Origin: Shimia sediminis
GTDB taxonomy: Bacteria; Pseudomonadota; Alphaproteobacteria; Rhodobacterales; Rhodobacteraceae
Assembly (NCBI RefSeq): GCF_003990645.1
Contig: NZ_RYZK01000001.1
Span: 842,595 to 906,594, forward strand
Length of the DNA: 64,000 nt
Direction: 5' to 3'
The notes under the pieces: model-generated
The model's input: only the letters and a program-made list of their open reading frames with translations
Database searches by the model: none
What the model was told of the DNA's origin: nothing
Shown: positions 19,441 through 27,305 of the stretch, one piece after another
Position numbering within the stretch: the stretch's first letter is position 1
Layout of the letters: each line of letters begins with the position of its first letter
Made by a program: the position numbers and the translations under genes

Positions 19441-20100
19441 TCAAACCTCCGGCACCGGGTAAAACTCTTTCTTGTAGAACTCCTGAGGCCCGTCTTTCTC
19501 GCGCGCCCGCTGATAGGCTGGCCGCGCCTCGATCCGCGCGCGATAGGCCGCGAGGTTCTGAAACCGGTCCATCTCTACGTAATAAGGCGCCGAAAACAGG
19601 TTGAACCCCATCATCGTATCCGCCGCCGAGAACCCGCTCTCCAACAGCCAGTCCCGCTCTCCCAGCGTGCGCTCCATCGCCTTCAACGTCGCCGCCAGAC
19701 GCGCCGCCTCCAGCTTCAGCACCACCGGCGATGCAGGCGTCGGGTCACCCATGAACAGATGCTGCATGTTGAGCGAGGCCAAAACGCTGGCCTGTGTCTC
19801 GGCAAACCCCAGCCACTCCAGAAACGGCACCCGCTCGGCATCGCCAGCAAGCCGCCCAAGCCCATGTTCGGGGCGCGTTTCGGTCAGGTATTCAATGATC
19901 GCGCCGCTTTCATAAATCGTCAGCCCGTCAATCTCCAACGCAGGCACACGGCCCACGGGCGAAATCGCCTTGAACTCTGAGGCGCGCAAAGAGCCATCGG
20001 TGATGGAATAGTGTTTCAGCTCGGCGTCCAGCCCCATCTCTTCCAACAGCCACAGGATGCGGAAGGATCGGGAAAACGGAATATGGTGCAGGCGGATCAT
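19441..20100 (-). CDS. glutathione S-transferase-like protein 2 in the liu cluster
   Basis: A 219-aa GST-fold protein similar in layout and sequence to the next gene downstream (both have SFRxLWLLEEMGLD near the N-terminus and RVPALEIDG before an ESGA motif), so the two look like a tandem duplication. The glutathione-binding Ser/Glu pair lies in YESGAIIEYL. Both end in an FYKxxFY/DFYEAP-like tail followed by PEV/PDV. It is 16 bp downstream of GST-like gene 3. The substrate is unknown. Confidence 0.9.
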   Translation of the reverse strand: MIRLHHIPFSRSFRILWLLEEMGLDAELKHYSITDGSLRASEFKAISPVGRVPALEIDGLTIYESGAIIEYLTETRPEHGLGRLAGDAERVPFLEWLGFAETQASVLASLNMQHLFMGDPTPASPVVLKLEAARLAATLKAMERTLGERDWLLESGFSAADTMMGFNLFSAPYYVEMDRFQNLAAYRARIEARPAYQRAREKDGPQEFYKKEFYPVPEV

Positions 20101-20116
20101 GGACGGCCCTTTCTTT

Positions 20117-20758
20117 CTAACGCTTCAGATCTGGCCGCGTGACAATTGCACTGTCGCGCGCGGCAAACCCGTCAAACCATTGGGTCAATGCGGGGTGCTG
20201 CTGCAACAGATCGCGCCCCGGTTCATAAAGCACAAAATAGTCCAGCATCGCAAAAAGATGCCCCTCGGCGGCCCCGGCCGCGCCGGGACGCAACACCAGA
20301 CCTTCGGCGGCAACCTCTTCCAGCGCCCCCAGGATGCGCGGCGCCGCCTGCATGCCCGCATCGACAAGCGCCGCATCGGCGGGCTCTCCCATCAACGGCG
20401 CATAGACTCCGTGCGAAAACACCTGTCGCACCAAGGGCCTATAGACATAGGAATCCACCATGCCGATCACCTGCCGCGCACGGGCCCGCGCCGGGGCGGT
20501 GTCCGGCATCAACCACACGCCGCCAAGCACCTCTTCCAGATAGCCCAGAATCGCGGCGGTCTCATACAGCGCAAAATCCCCGTGCCTCAGCACCGGCACC
20601 CGGCCAAAGGGCTGATCCGCCCTCAGCCGGTCTGCGTCGGTTGCCGCAAACGGGTTGCACTCTTCATAGGCATAGGCCTGACCTTTCTCCGCCAGCGCAA
20701 TCCGCACCGAGCGCGTATAGACGCTGTGGCAAAAGCCGGTCAGGCGCAGGTCACTCAC
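20117..20758 (-). CDS. glutathione S-transferase-like protein 3 in the liu cluster
   Basis: A 213-aa GST-fold protein starting with GTG at 20756-20758, which overlaps the carboxylase alpha-subunit stop as GTGA. The N-terminal domain has HSVYTRSVRIALAEKGQAY and FGRVPVLRHGDFALYETAAILGYL. It is more divergent than GST-like genes 1 and 2 and so belongs to a different subgroup. Translational coupling to a leucine-pathway enzyme suggests a role in the same process, but no substrate can be read from the sequence. Confidence 0.9.
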   Translation of the reverse strand: MSDLRLTGFCHSVYTRSVRIALAEKGQAYAYEECNPFAATDADRLRADQPFGRVPVLRHGDFALYETAAILGYLEEVLGGVWLMPDTAPARARARQVIGMVDSYVYRPLVRQVFSHGVYAPLMGEPADAALVDAGMQAAPRILGALEEVAAEGLVLRPGAAGAAEGHLFAMLDYFVLYEPGRDLLQQHPALTQWFDGFAARDSAIVTRPDLKR

Positions 20759-22719
20759 GCAGCGGCCTCCGCCTCGTCTTCTTCGACCAACTGGATCAGC
20801 GCAGCACCTTCCTGCACCTGGTCGCCCGCGTGGGCCAGAACCTCGGCCACCACGCCATCACGCGCGGCCAGCAGCGAATGCTCCATCTTCATGGCTTCCA
20901 GAATGGCCAGCCGGTCGCCCTCTTTCACCTCTTGTCCGGCCTCGGCAAAGATCGCCTTGACCAATCCCGGCATGGGTGCGGCAATCACATTACCGCCCGC
21001 CGCCTCGTCCGAGGCCCGATCCAGCGGATCGACCACATGGAACACATAGCCATTGCCCCAGAACACCGTCAGTTCGTCACCGACATAAGAGGTCCGCGCC
21101 TTGACCTTGGTCTGATCGACAAACCACGCGCTGCCCGAAAAATGCACGCGATGCTGCACATCCCCCAGATCGACGCGGTATTCACCGGTCCCCAGAACAG
21201 TGACCCGCACCTCGATATCTTCTTCGTTGTGGCTGAGATGCACGGTCTGCGTCAGCGGAGACCACATCACAAACGCCGCCTCGGGCGCACCATCCGGCGC
21301 ATCCATCAGGCCCAGCGCCGTCAACGCCGCCACCGAGCGCGCCTTGGTACAGGCCACGGGGGCTGCCGCCAACGCGTCCAGATGCCGTGCAATCAGCCCG
21401 GTGTCCACGTCCCCCTTCACAAAGTCCTCCTGCGCCGCCAACAGGCTCAGGAACGAGACATTGGTCACCGTGCCGCCCACATCCGTGTGGCGCAGCGCGG
21501 TCTCCAGCTTGGCCAGCGCAATTGCGCGGGTCGCCCCATGCACCACCAGCTTGGCAATCATCGGGTCATACCACGGGCTGATGGTGTCGCCCTGACGCAC
21601 ACCGCTGTCAAACCGCGCGCCCTCAGGGAAGCCCAGATGCGTCAGCGTACCGGTCGCCGGCAGGAACCCCTTGGGCACATCCTCGGCATAGATCCGCGCC
21701 TCAAAGGAATGCCCGGTGATGCTCAGCTCGTCCTGCGACTTGGGCAAAGGATCCCCCGACGCGACCCGCAACTGCCATTCCACCAGATCAACACCGGTGA
21801 TGGCCTCGGTCACCGGGTGTTCCACCTGCAGACGCGTGTTCATCTCCATGAACCAGAACCCATCGGCGCGTAAGCCATCCGAGCCATCGACGATGAACTC
21901 CACCGTACCAGCGCCCTTGTAGCCAATCGCCTCGGCCGCGCGCACACCGGCCTGCCCCATGGCCGCGCGCACCTCGGCGCTCATCCCCGGCGCAGGCGCT
22001 TCCTCGATCACCTTCTGGTGACGGCGCTGCAGCGAACAGTCGCGCTCAAACAGATGCACCGCGTGGGTGCCATCGCCAAAGACCTGCACCTCCACGTGGC
22101 GCGGTTGCGTGACGTATTTCTCGATCAACACATCCGCGTTGCCAAAAGCCGTGGTCGCTTCACCTTGCGCACTCGCCAGCGCATCGGCAAACTCCGCCGG
22201 GTCTTCCACCAGACGCATGCCCTTGCCGCCGCCACCCGCAACCGCCTTGATCAGCACCGGATAGCCGATCTTATCCGCCTCCGCCGCCAGAAAGGCGCCA
22301 TCCTGATTGGCACCATGATAGCCCGGCACCACCGGCACCCCGGCCTCTTCCATCAAGACCTTCGCGGCGTCCTTCAGCCCCATCTTGCGGATTGCATCCG
22401 CCGACGGCCCGATAAAGACCAGCCCCGCCGCTTCCACCGCATCCACAAACTCCGGGTTCTCGGACAAAAAGCCATAGCCCGGATGAATACCCTGCGCGCC
22501 CGTCTCCAAGGCCGCCGCAATGATCACATCGCCCTTCAGGTAGCTCTCCGACGGCGCCGCGCCGCCGATATGCACCGCCTGATCCGCCATCGCCACATGC
22601 TTGGCACCCGCATCCGCGTCTGAATACACAGCCACGGTCTTCACACCCAGTTTCCGGGCGGTTTCCATCACACGGCACGCAATCTCACCACGGTTCGCAA
22701 TCAAAATCTTGTTGAACAT
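20755..22719 (-). CDS. liuD: methylcrotonyl-CoA carboxylase, biotin-containing subunit
   Basis: The 654-aa alpha subunit of the ATP-dependent biotin carboxylase acting on 3-methylcrotonyl-CoA. In order it has the biotin carboxylase domain (FNKILIANRGEIACRVM, the ATP loop AVAGGGGKGMRLVED, and ERDCSLQRRHQKVIEEAP), a linker, and the C-terminal biotinyl domain with the biotinylation motif EAMKMEH about 40 residues from the end. The genomic context with the carboxyltransferase partner, lyase and hydratase favours the methylcrotonyl enzyme over propionyl- or acetyl-CoA carboxylase. GGGAGG-type ribosome site upstream. Confidence 0.93.
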   Translation of the reverse strand: MFNKILIANRGEIACRVMETARKLGVKTVAVYSDADAGAKHVAMADQAVHIGGAAPSESYLKGDVIIAAALETGAQGIHPGYGFLSENPEFVDAVEAAGLVFIGPSADAIRKMGLKDAAKVLMEEAGVPVVPGYHGANQDGAFLAAEADKIGYPVLIKAVAGGGGKGMRLVEDPAEFADALASAQGEATTAFGNADVLIEKYVTQPRHVEVQVFGDGTHAVHLFERDCSLQRRHQKVIEEAPAPGMSAEVRAAMGQAGVRAAEAIGYKGAGTVEFIVDGSDGLRADGFWFMEMNTRLQVEHPVTEAITGVDLVEWQLRVASGDPLPKSQDELSITGHSFEARIYAEDVPKGFLPATGTLTHLGFPEGARFDSGVRQGDTISPWYDPMIAKLVVHGATRAIALAKLETALRHTDVGGTVTNVSFLSLLAAQEDFVKGDVDTGLIARHLDALAAAPVACTKARSVAALTALGLMDAPDGAPEAAFVMWSPLTQTVHLSHNEEDIEVRVTVLGTGEYRVDLGDVQHRVHFSGSAWFVDQTKVKARTSYVGDELTVFWGNGYVFHVVDPLDRASDEAAGGNVIAAPMPGLVKAIFAEAGQEVKEGDRLAILEAMKMEHSLLAARDGVVAEVLAHAGDQVQEGAALIQLVEEDEAEAAA

Positions 22720-22749
22720 CTCACGGCCTCCCGACCCGATCCTTCATTT

Positions 22750-22788
22750 CGCCCGAAATACTCCGGGGGTGTGGGGGCTGGCCCCCAC
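22750..22788 (-). repeat. hairpin element between the two carboxylase genes
   Basis: In the 73-bp gap between the carboxylase genes, the minus strand reads a 7-bp stem (GTGGGGG, loop CCAG, CCCCCAC; 22771-22788) followed by CCCCCGGAGTATTTCGGGC. From memory, this second motif resembles a sequence repeated in intergenic regions of Rhodobacteraceae. No T-run follows, so it is not a standard intrinsic terminator. It may act as an mRNA-stabilising or attenuating hairpin. Confidence 0.55.
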
Positions 22789-22792
22789 GACA

Positions 22793-24400
22793 TCACATCC
22801 GGAACACACCAAACTTCGTCTCTTCCACCGGTGCATTCAGGCTTGCACTCAAGCTCAACGCCAACACATCCCGCGTCTTGCGCGGATCGACGATGCCGTC
22901 ATCCCACAGCCGCGCCGAGGCATAGAGCGGGTGGCTCTGATGCTCGAACATATCCAGCGTCGGCTGCTTGAACGCGGCCTCTTCCTCGGCCGACCATGCG
23001 CCGCCCTGCCGCTCGATGGCGTCGCGTTTGACCGTGGCCAGAACCCCAGCCGCCTGCTCGCCGCCCATCACGGAAATCCGCGAATTCGGCCAGGTCCACA
23101 GGAACCGGGGGCTATAGGCCCGCCCCGCCATGCCATAGTTGCCCGCGCCGAACGAGCCCCCCACCAGCATGGTGATCTTCGGCACCTTGGTGGTCGCCAC
23201 AGCCGTCACCAGCTTGGCGCCATGCCGGGCAATGCCCTCGGCCTCGTACTTCTGACCGACCATGAACCCGGTGATGTTCTGCAGGAACACCAGCGGGATA
23301 CCGCGTTGCGAGCACAGTTCGACAAAATGCGCGCCCTTGGCAGCACTTTCCGAATACAAAACCCCGTTGTTGGCGATGATCCCCACCGGGCAGCCTTTGA
23401 CATGGGCAAAGCCACAGACCAGCGTCTCGCCAAACCGCGCCTTGAACTCGTCAAAGCGGCTGCCATCGACCACGCGGGCAATCACCTCGCGGATGTCATA
23501 AGGCGTGCGCAAGCCCGCGGGCACCACGCCCAGAATCTCTTCGGGGTCATAGGCCGGCTCTTCCGGGCTCTGCCAATCCACGGTCTGCGGTTTCTTGCGG
23601 TTCAGATACTCAACGGCCCGGCGTGCCAAAGCCAGCGCATGGGCGTCATCCTCGGCCAGATAGTCGGCCACGCCGGACAGGCGCGTGTGCACATCGCCGC
23701 CGCCCAGATCCTCGGCCGAGACAACCTCACCCGTCGCCGCCTTGACCAGCGGCGGGCCCGCCAGAAAGATCGTGCCCTGTTCCTTCACGATGATGGTCAC
23801 ATCCGACATCGCAGGCACATAGGCACCTCCGGCGGTACAGGACCCCATCACCACGGCAATCTGCGGAATGCCCTTGGCGCTCATATTGGCCTGATTGTAG
23901 AAAATCCGCCCAAAGTGGTCGCGGTCCGGGAACACCTCGTCCTGATTGGGCAGGTTCGCGCCGCCACTGTCCACCAGGTAGATACAGGGCAGATGGTTCT
24001 CTTCGGCAATCTCCTGGGCGCGCAGGTGCTTCTTGACCGTCATCGGGTAATAGGTGCCGCCCTTTACCGTGGCATCGTTGCAGACCACCATGACCTCCTG
24101 ACCGCTCACGCGCCCGATCCCGGCAATCACACCCCCACAAGGGGCTGCCCCGTCATACATGCCATGCGCCGCCGTCGAACCGACCTCGAGGAACGGCGAT
24201 CCCGGATCCAACAGGTTTGCCACCCGCTCGCGCGGCAGCATCTTGCCCCGGCTCAGGTGGCGGTCACGCGCGCGCTCTCCCCCACCTTGTGCCGCCGCCT
24301 CAGCGGCCTCGGCCACCACCGCCATCGCCTCCAGATGGGCGGCGCGGTTGGCGTTGAAATCATCTGACGTCGTCAGCGCCTTGGAGTGCAGTTTTGTCAT
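22793..24400 (-). CDS. liuB: methylcrotonyl-CoA carboxylase, carboxyltransferase subunit
   Basis: The 535-aa beta subunit, which transfers the carboxyl group from biotin to 3-methylcrotonyl-CoA. Motifs of the carboxyltransferase fold are [59 protein letters not shown] and [20 protein letters not shown]. Length and these motifs match MccB rather than the propionyl enzyme. The ATG at 24398-24400 follows the LprI-like gene by 20 bp. Same strand as the biotin subunit, separated by the hairpin element. Confidence 0.95.
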   Translation of the reverse strand: MTKLHSKALTTSDDFNANRAAHLEAMAVVAEAAEAAAQGGGERARDRHLSRGKMLPRERVANLLDPGSPFLEVGSTAAHGMYDGAAPCGGVIAGIGRVSGQEVMVVCNDATVKGGTYYPMTVKKHLRAQEIAEENHLPCIYLVDSGGANLPNQDEVFPDRDHFGRIFYNQANMSAKGIPQIAVVMGSCTAGGAYVPAMSDVTIIVKEQGTIFLAGPPLVKAATGEVVSAEDLGGGDVHTRLSGVADYLAEDDAHALALARRAVEYLNRKKPQTVDWQSPEEPAYDPEEILGVVPAGLRTPYDIREVIARVVDGSRFDEFKARFGETLVCGFAHVKGCPVGIIANNGVLYSESAAKGAHFVELCSQRGIPLVFLQNITGFMVGQKYEAEGIARHGAKLVTAVATTKVPKITMLVGGSFGAGNYGMAGRAYSPRFLWTWPNSRISVMGGEQAAGVLATVKRDAIERQGGAWSAEEEAAFKQPTLDMFEHQSHPLYASARLWDDGIVDPRKTRDVLALSLSASLNAPVEETKFGVFRM

Positions 24401-24420
24401 CGTGTCATTCCCCGGTAAAT

Positions 24421-24942
24421 TCAGTTCAGCCCGTTCAGGCTTTCTAGATAAAGCGCCTGTTTGGCGGTCAGCCCCATCAGACAGGCAACCCCGGCGGGCC
24501 CTGCCCCCGTGCCGCCGCCCCAGAGCGCGCGTTCATAGCCGCAGGTGGCGTCGCGATAGGTGATCCAGGCCCGCTGCATGTCGCGCAACGCATCTGCCTG
24601 CGACGGCGCGGAAGACCCGATCTCTTTCATCTCGGCATCCATCGCCTTGGCTTCGGCGCGCACGCGCTTGTAAGCCCCGTTCAGCCGGGCGTCCCAGTAT
24701 TGCAATTCGGCGTCGTAGCACCCGACCATGCCCACGGTCGAATATCCGCCCGGTGTCGCCTCCATACAGGCATTGGCCGCCTCACCGGCGCAGAACGACA
24801 GATCGTTCAGATGGTCAAAGTCCTGCATGCAGGTCTCGGTGGCTGCGGGTGAAAAGATCACGCCCTCTTGCGCCATGCCCGGCGCAGCCAGGCTGGTGGC
24901 CGCCCAGACCGCCACCGCAAATGCGACTCGATTCGACATCAT
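24421..24942 (-). CDS. secreted LprI-like (DUF1311) protein
   Basis: A 173-aa protein with a signal peptide ([22 protein letters not shown]). The mature part has the pattern of the DUF1311/LprI lysozyme-inhibitor family: a late [22 protein letters not shown] motif, preceded by [21 protein letters not shown]. Several Cys ([23 protein letters not shown]) suggest disulfides in the periplasm. Two ATGs stand side by side; the first (24940-24942) is given. It sits 20 bp before the carboxyltransferase gene, so it probably shares its transcript, although no functional link to leucine is evident. Confidence 0.85.
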   Translation of the reverse strand: MMSNRVAFAVAVWAATSLAAPGMAQEGVIFSPAATETCMQDFDHLNDLSFCAGEAANACMEATPGGYSTVGMVGCYDAELQYWDARLNGAYKRVRAEAKAMDAEMKEIGSSAPSQADALRDMQRAWITYRDATCGYERALWGGGTGAGPAGVACLMGLTAKQALYLESLNGLN

Positions 24943-25105
24943 GAACGCCCCCTTTTCCGGGCTGCGCCGGACAGGCTCCGGGTGACGTCGGGTCGCCCCG
25001 CGCCGCGCAGCAATGCGCCTATGGAAACCCTGCTATTCACCACGCGCAACCCACCTGATTTCCTTGGTTTTTCAAAAGCTTCCCATGGGATTTCCGCGTC
25101 TCATC

Positions 25106-25119
25106 TTGACCCAGATCAA
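25106..25119. promoter_or_regulatory. FNR/FnrL-type binding site upstream of ompW
   Basis: TTGAC-CCAG-ATCAA matches the FNR-family box TTGAT-N4-ATCAA at all but one position, and fits the TTGAC variants used by alphaproteobacterial FnrL. It lies about 59 bp upstream of the ompW start, compatible with an activator position. OmpW is oxygen- and FNR-controlled in enteric bacteria. No FNR regulator gene is in the window. Confidence 0.6.
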
Positions 25120-25177
25120 ACCCCGCAGAGACCCCGCAAGACAGAGTGGCCGGGCAAACGCAGTAAAAGGTACAACA

Positions 25178-25780
25178 ATGAGACGTTACACTTCCGCATT
25201 GGCACTCACCGCCGCGCTGGCAGCCCTCTCGGCTCCGGCCCTCGCCCAGTCGCAGGGTGATTGGACGGTGGGTGTCGGGGTTGCCAACGTGAACCCCAAA
25301 TCGAACAACGGCACGCTCGCGGGCGGCAAGGCCACGATCAGCGATGACACCCAGCTGTCGCTGACCGTCGAATACTTCATCCGTGACAACATCGGCATCG
25401 AACTGCTGGCCGCAACGCCGTTTTCGCATGACATCAGCATCAACGGCGCCTTCGCGGGCGAGACCAAGCAACTGCCCCCGACCCTGTCGCTGAACTATCA
25501 CTTCGCGACCGCGTCCAAGTGGAAGCCCTATGTCGGCCTCGGCCTGAACTACACCACCTTCTTCGAGGAAAAGAGCCCGCTCGGAACGCTCCGCCTCAAG
25601 GACAGCTGGGGCGTCGCCGCTCAGGTCGGTCTTGACTACCAGGTCAGCGACAACGGCGCGCTGCGGGTCAACGCCCGCTGGATGGACATCGACACCAAAG
25701 CCTATCTCGACGGCGCCTACATCGGCAAAGCCGAGATCGATCCGGTCGTGCTGGGCGTGTCCTACGTTCACCGCTTCTGA
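25178..25780 (+). CDS. ompW: OmpW family outer-membrane protein
   Basis: A 200-aa outer-membrane protein forming an eight-stranded barrel, thought to form a narrow channel for small hydrophobic molecules. The signal peptide is MRRYTSALALTAALAALSAPALA with cleavage before QSQGDW. Then come the OmpW features WTVGVGVANVNPKS, LSLTVEYFIRDNIGIELLAATPF, and LPPTLSLNYHF followed by YVGLGLNYTTFF. It ends in a C-terminal Phe preceded by VLGVSYVHR, the usual barrel insertion signal. I chose the ATG at 25178 to begin at the signal peptide. An FNR-type site lies upstream and a terminator directly follows. Confidence 0.95.
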   Translation: MRRYTSALALTAALAALSAPALAQSQGDWTVGVGVANVNPKSNNGTLAGGKATISDDTQLSLTVEYFIRDNIGIELLAATPFSHDISINGAFAGETKQLPPTLSLNYHFATASKWKPYVGLGLNYTTFFEEKSPLGTLRLKDSWGVAAQVGLDYQVSDNGALRVNARWMDIDTKAYLDGAYIGKAEIDPVVLGVSYVHRF

Positions 25781-25829
25781 TCTCCGTGGTTTGGCGGCGG
25801 GGCATGACCCACGCCGCCGGTCCGGTTCA

Positions 25830-25863
25830 AACCCCGTCAGGAGACGCACCTGGCGGGGTTTTT
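25830..25863 (+). terminator. intrinsic terminator after ompW
   Basis: A 12-bp stem (AACCCCGTCAGG with CCTGGCGGGGTT, one G-T pair) with a 7-base loop, followed by a run of T. It ends 12 bp before the converging ivd stop and may serve both strands. Confidence 0.85.
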
Positions 25864-25874
25864 CTGTGCCAAAA

Positions 25875-27041
25875 TCAGCCGCCCTGCGCGGTCATCAACT
25901 CGCGACCGATCAGCATCCGACGAATTTCCGACGTCCCCGCACCGATCTCCATCAGCTTGGCGTCGCGGAAAATCCGCCCCACCGGGTTGTCGCTCAGGTA
26001 TCCCGCACCGCCCATGGCCTGCACCGCCTGATGCGCCTGGGTCATCGCCACCTCGGACGCATACAAACAACAGGCCGCCGCATCCTGACGGGTGATCCGC
26101 CCGGCGTCACAGGCCTTGGCACATTCATAGACATAGGCCCGCGCCGAGTTCATCGCCGTATACATGTCGGCAATCTTGGCCTGCATCAGTTGAAAGTTGC
26201 CAATCGACTGACCAAACTGCTTGCGCTCGACCATATAGGGCATGATCTCATCCAGACAGGCCGCCATGATGCCCGTGCCCAATCCGGCCAGCACCACGCG
26301 CTCATAGTCCAGACCGGACATCAGAACCGCAACACCCTTGCCCTCTTCGCCAAGAATATTCTCAAACGGCACTTCGACGTCTTCAAAGATCAGCTCGGCT
26401 GTGTTCGATCCACGCATCCCCAGCTTGTCAAAGTGCGGCGAGGTCGAGAACCCCTTCATCTCTTTTTCAATCAGGAACGCCGTGATCCCGCGGGGGCCCG
26501 CATCCATGTCGGTCTTGGCATAAACCACCAGCGTGTCCGCATCCGGGCCGTTGGTGATCCAGTACTTGTTGCCATTCAGCACAAAGCGGTCGTTCTTCTT
26601 GTCCGCGCGCAGCTTCATCGACACCACGTCCGACCCTGCCGACGGCTCCGACATCGCCAGCGCGCCCACATGTTCACCCGACAACAGGCGCGGCAGATAT
26701 TTTGCGCGTTGCTCGTCATTGCCGTTCAGCTTGATCTGGTTGACGCAGAGGTTCGAATGCGCACCATAAGACAATGCAACCGAGGCACTGGCCCGCGCGA
26801 TCTCTTCACAGATGATGACATGCGCCAGATAGGACATGTCGGCCCCGCCGTATTCCTCGGGCACCGTGACCCCCAACAGACCCAACTCGCCAAACTCTTT
26901 CCACAGCTCGTTTGGAAACTCGTTCTTCAGGTCAATCTCAGCCGCCATCGGCTTGATCCGCTCCTGCGCAAAGCGATGCACCATCTCGCGCATGGCATTG
27001 ACGTCTTCGCCCAGATCAAACTCCATCGTGTGCATGAACAT
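25875..27041 (-). CDS. ivd: isovaleryl-CoA dehydrogenase
   Basis: FAD-dependent acyl-CoA dehydrogenase (388 aa) that converts isovaleryl-CoA to 3-methylcrotonyl-CoA, the first committed step of the leucine pathway completed by the genes at 17-24 kb. The catalytic Glu is Glu247 in [13 protein letters not shown], the position diagnostic for isovaleryl-CoA dehydrogenase. Also present are [16 protein letters not shown] and the C-terminal [20 protein letters not shown] chose the ATG at 27039-27041, with GGGAGAG 8 bp upstream. A palindromic site lies just upstream. It is separated from the rest of the cluster by ompW on the other strand and by the LprI-like gene. Confidence 0.94.
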   Translation of the reverse strand: MFMHTMEFDLGEDVNAMREMVHRFAQERIKPMAAEIDLKNEFPNELWKEFGELGLLGVTVPEEYGGADMSYLAHVIICEEIARASASVALSYGAHSNLCVNQIKLNGNDEQRAKYLPRLLSGEHVGALAMSEPSAGSDVVSMKLRADKKNDRFVLNGNKYWITNGPDADTLVVYAKTDMDAGPRGITAFLIEKEMKGFSTSPHFDKLGMRGSNTAELIFEDVEVPFENILGEEGKGVAVLMSGLDYERVVLAGLGTGIMAACLDEIMPYMVERKQFGQSIGNFQLMQAKIADMYTAMNSARAYVYECAKACDAGRITRQDAAACCLYASEVAMTQAHQAVQAMGGAGYLSDNPVGRIFRDAKLMEIGAGTSEIRRMLIGRELMTAQGG

Positions 27042-27056
27042 CGCTCGGTCTCTCCC

Positions 27057-27081
27057 GTTATTGAACACTTGTTCATATAAC
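27057..27081. promoter_or_regulatory. operator-like palindrome upstream of ivd
   Basis: A central TGAAC-ACTT-GTTCA dyad, extended outwards as GTTATTGAAC on the left and GTTCATATAAC on the right (the outer part matches with a one-base gap). It lies 16-40 bp upstream of the ivd start, overlapping the likely promoter, which fits repression by a TetR-type dimer. The regulator is not in the window. Confidence 0.55.
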
Positions 27082-27172
27082 TAGGCGAATTGCCGACACC
27101 GATCAAGAATTTTCCCGCCACCCGTATTTTTACGGCGGGTCACAGGAAAAATTTTGCAAGATAGGTAAAATT

Positions 27173-27190
27173 GTATCCTTGCGCGGATAC
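27173..27190. repeat. inverted repeat GTATCC-N6-GGATAC
   Basis: Perfect 6-bp arms around TTGCGC. About 130 bp upstream of the ivd start. Could be a regulator site; no match to a known family site was recognised. Confidence 0.4.
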
Positions 27191-27245
27191 CACGACCCTC
27201 ACCCCATCTCTGGGGCGGGCTTTGCAAAATCATAGGAGTCCATTT

Positions 27246-27289
27246 TGTACAACTTGGAGAGTCACCCCCAAAAAAGATGTACAACTTGG
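27246..27289. repeat. two direct copies of TGTACAACTTGG, 32 bp apart
   Basis: Identical 12-bp copies at 27246-27257 and 27278-27289. The 32-bp period is three helical turns, so proteins bound at both would lie on the same face of the DNA. Confidence 0.55.
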
Positions 27290-27305
27290 TTATTTCATGT
27301 GCATT

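Larger units (their letters stand above)
27042..27305. other. palindrome-rich intergenic region upstream of ivd
   Basis: 264 bp without a recognisable gene between the ivd start and the aminotransferase stop. It holds the operator-like palindrome at 27057-27081, hairpin sequence (CCGTA-TTTT-TACGG) near 27122-27135, a 6-6-6 inverted repeat (27173-27190), and two direct copies of TGTACAACTTGG (27246-27257 and 27278-27289). Confidence 0.7.

Noticed and set aside
20146-24367. Long plus-strand open frames opposite the carboxylase genes
   Set aside because: Shadows of liuD and liuB, with compositions typical of antisense reading of GC-rich genes.
24430-24460. TCTAGA-centred near-palindrome in the LprI-like gene as a third copy of the liu palindromes
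   Set aside because: It lies within coding sequence and its arms do not match over more than a few bases.
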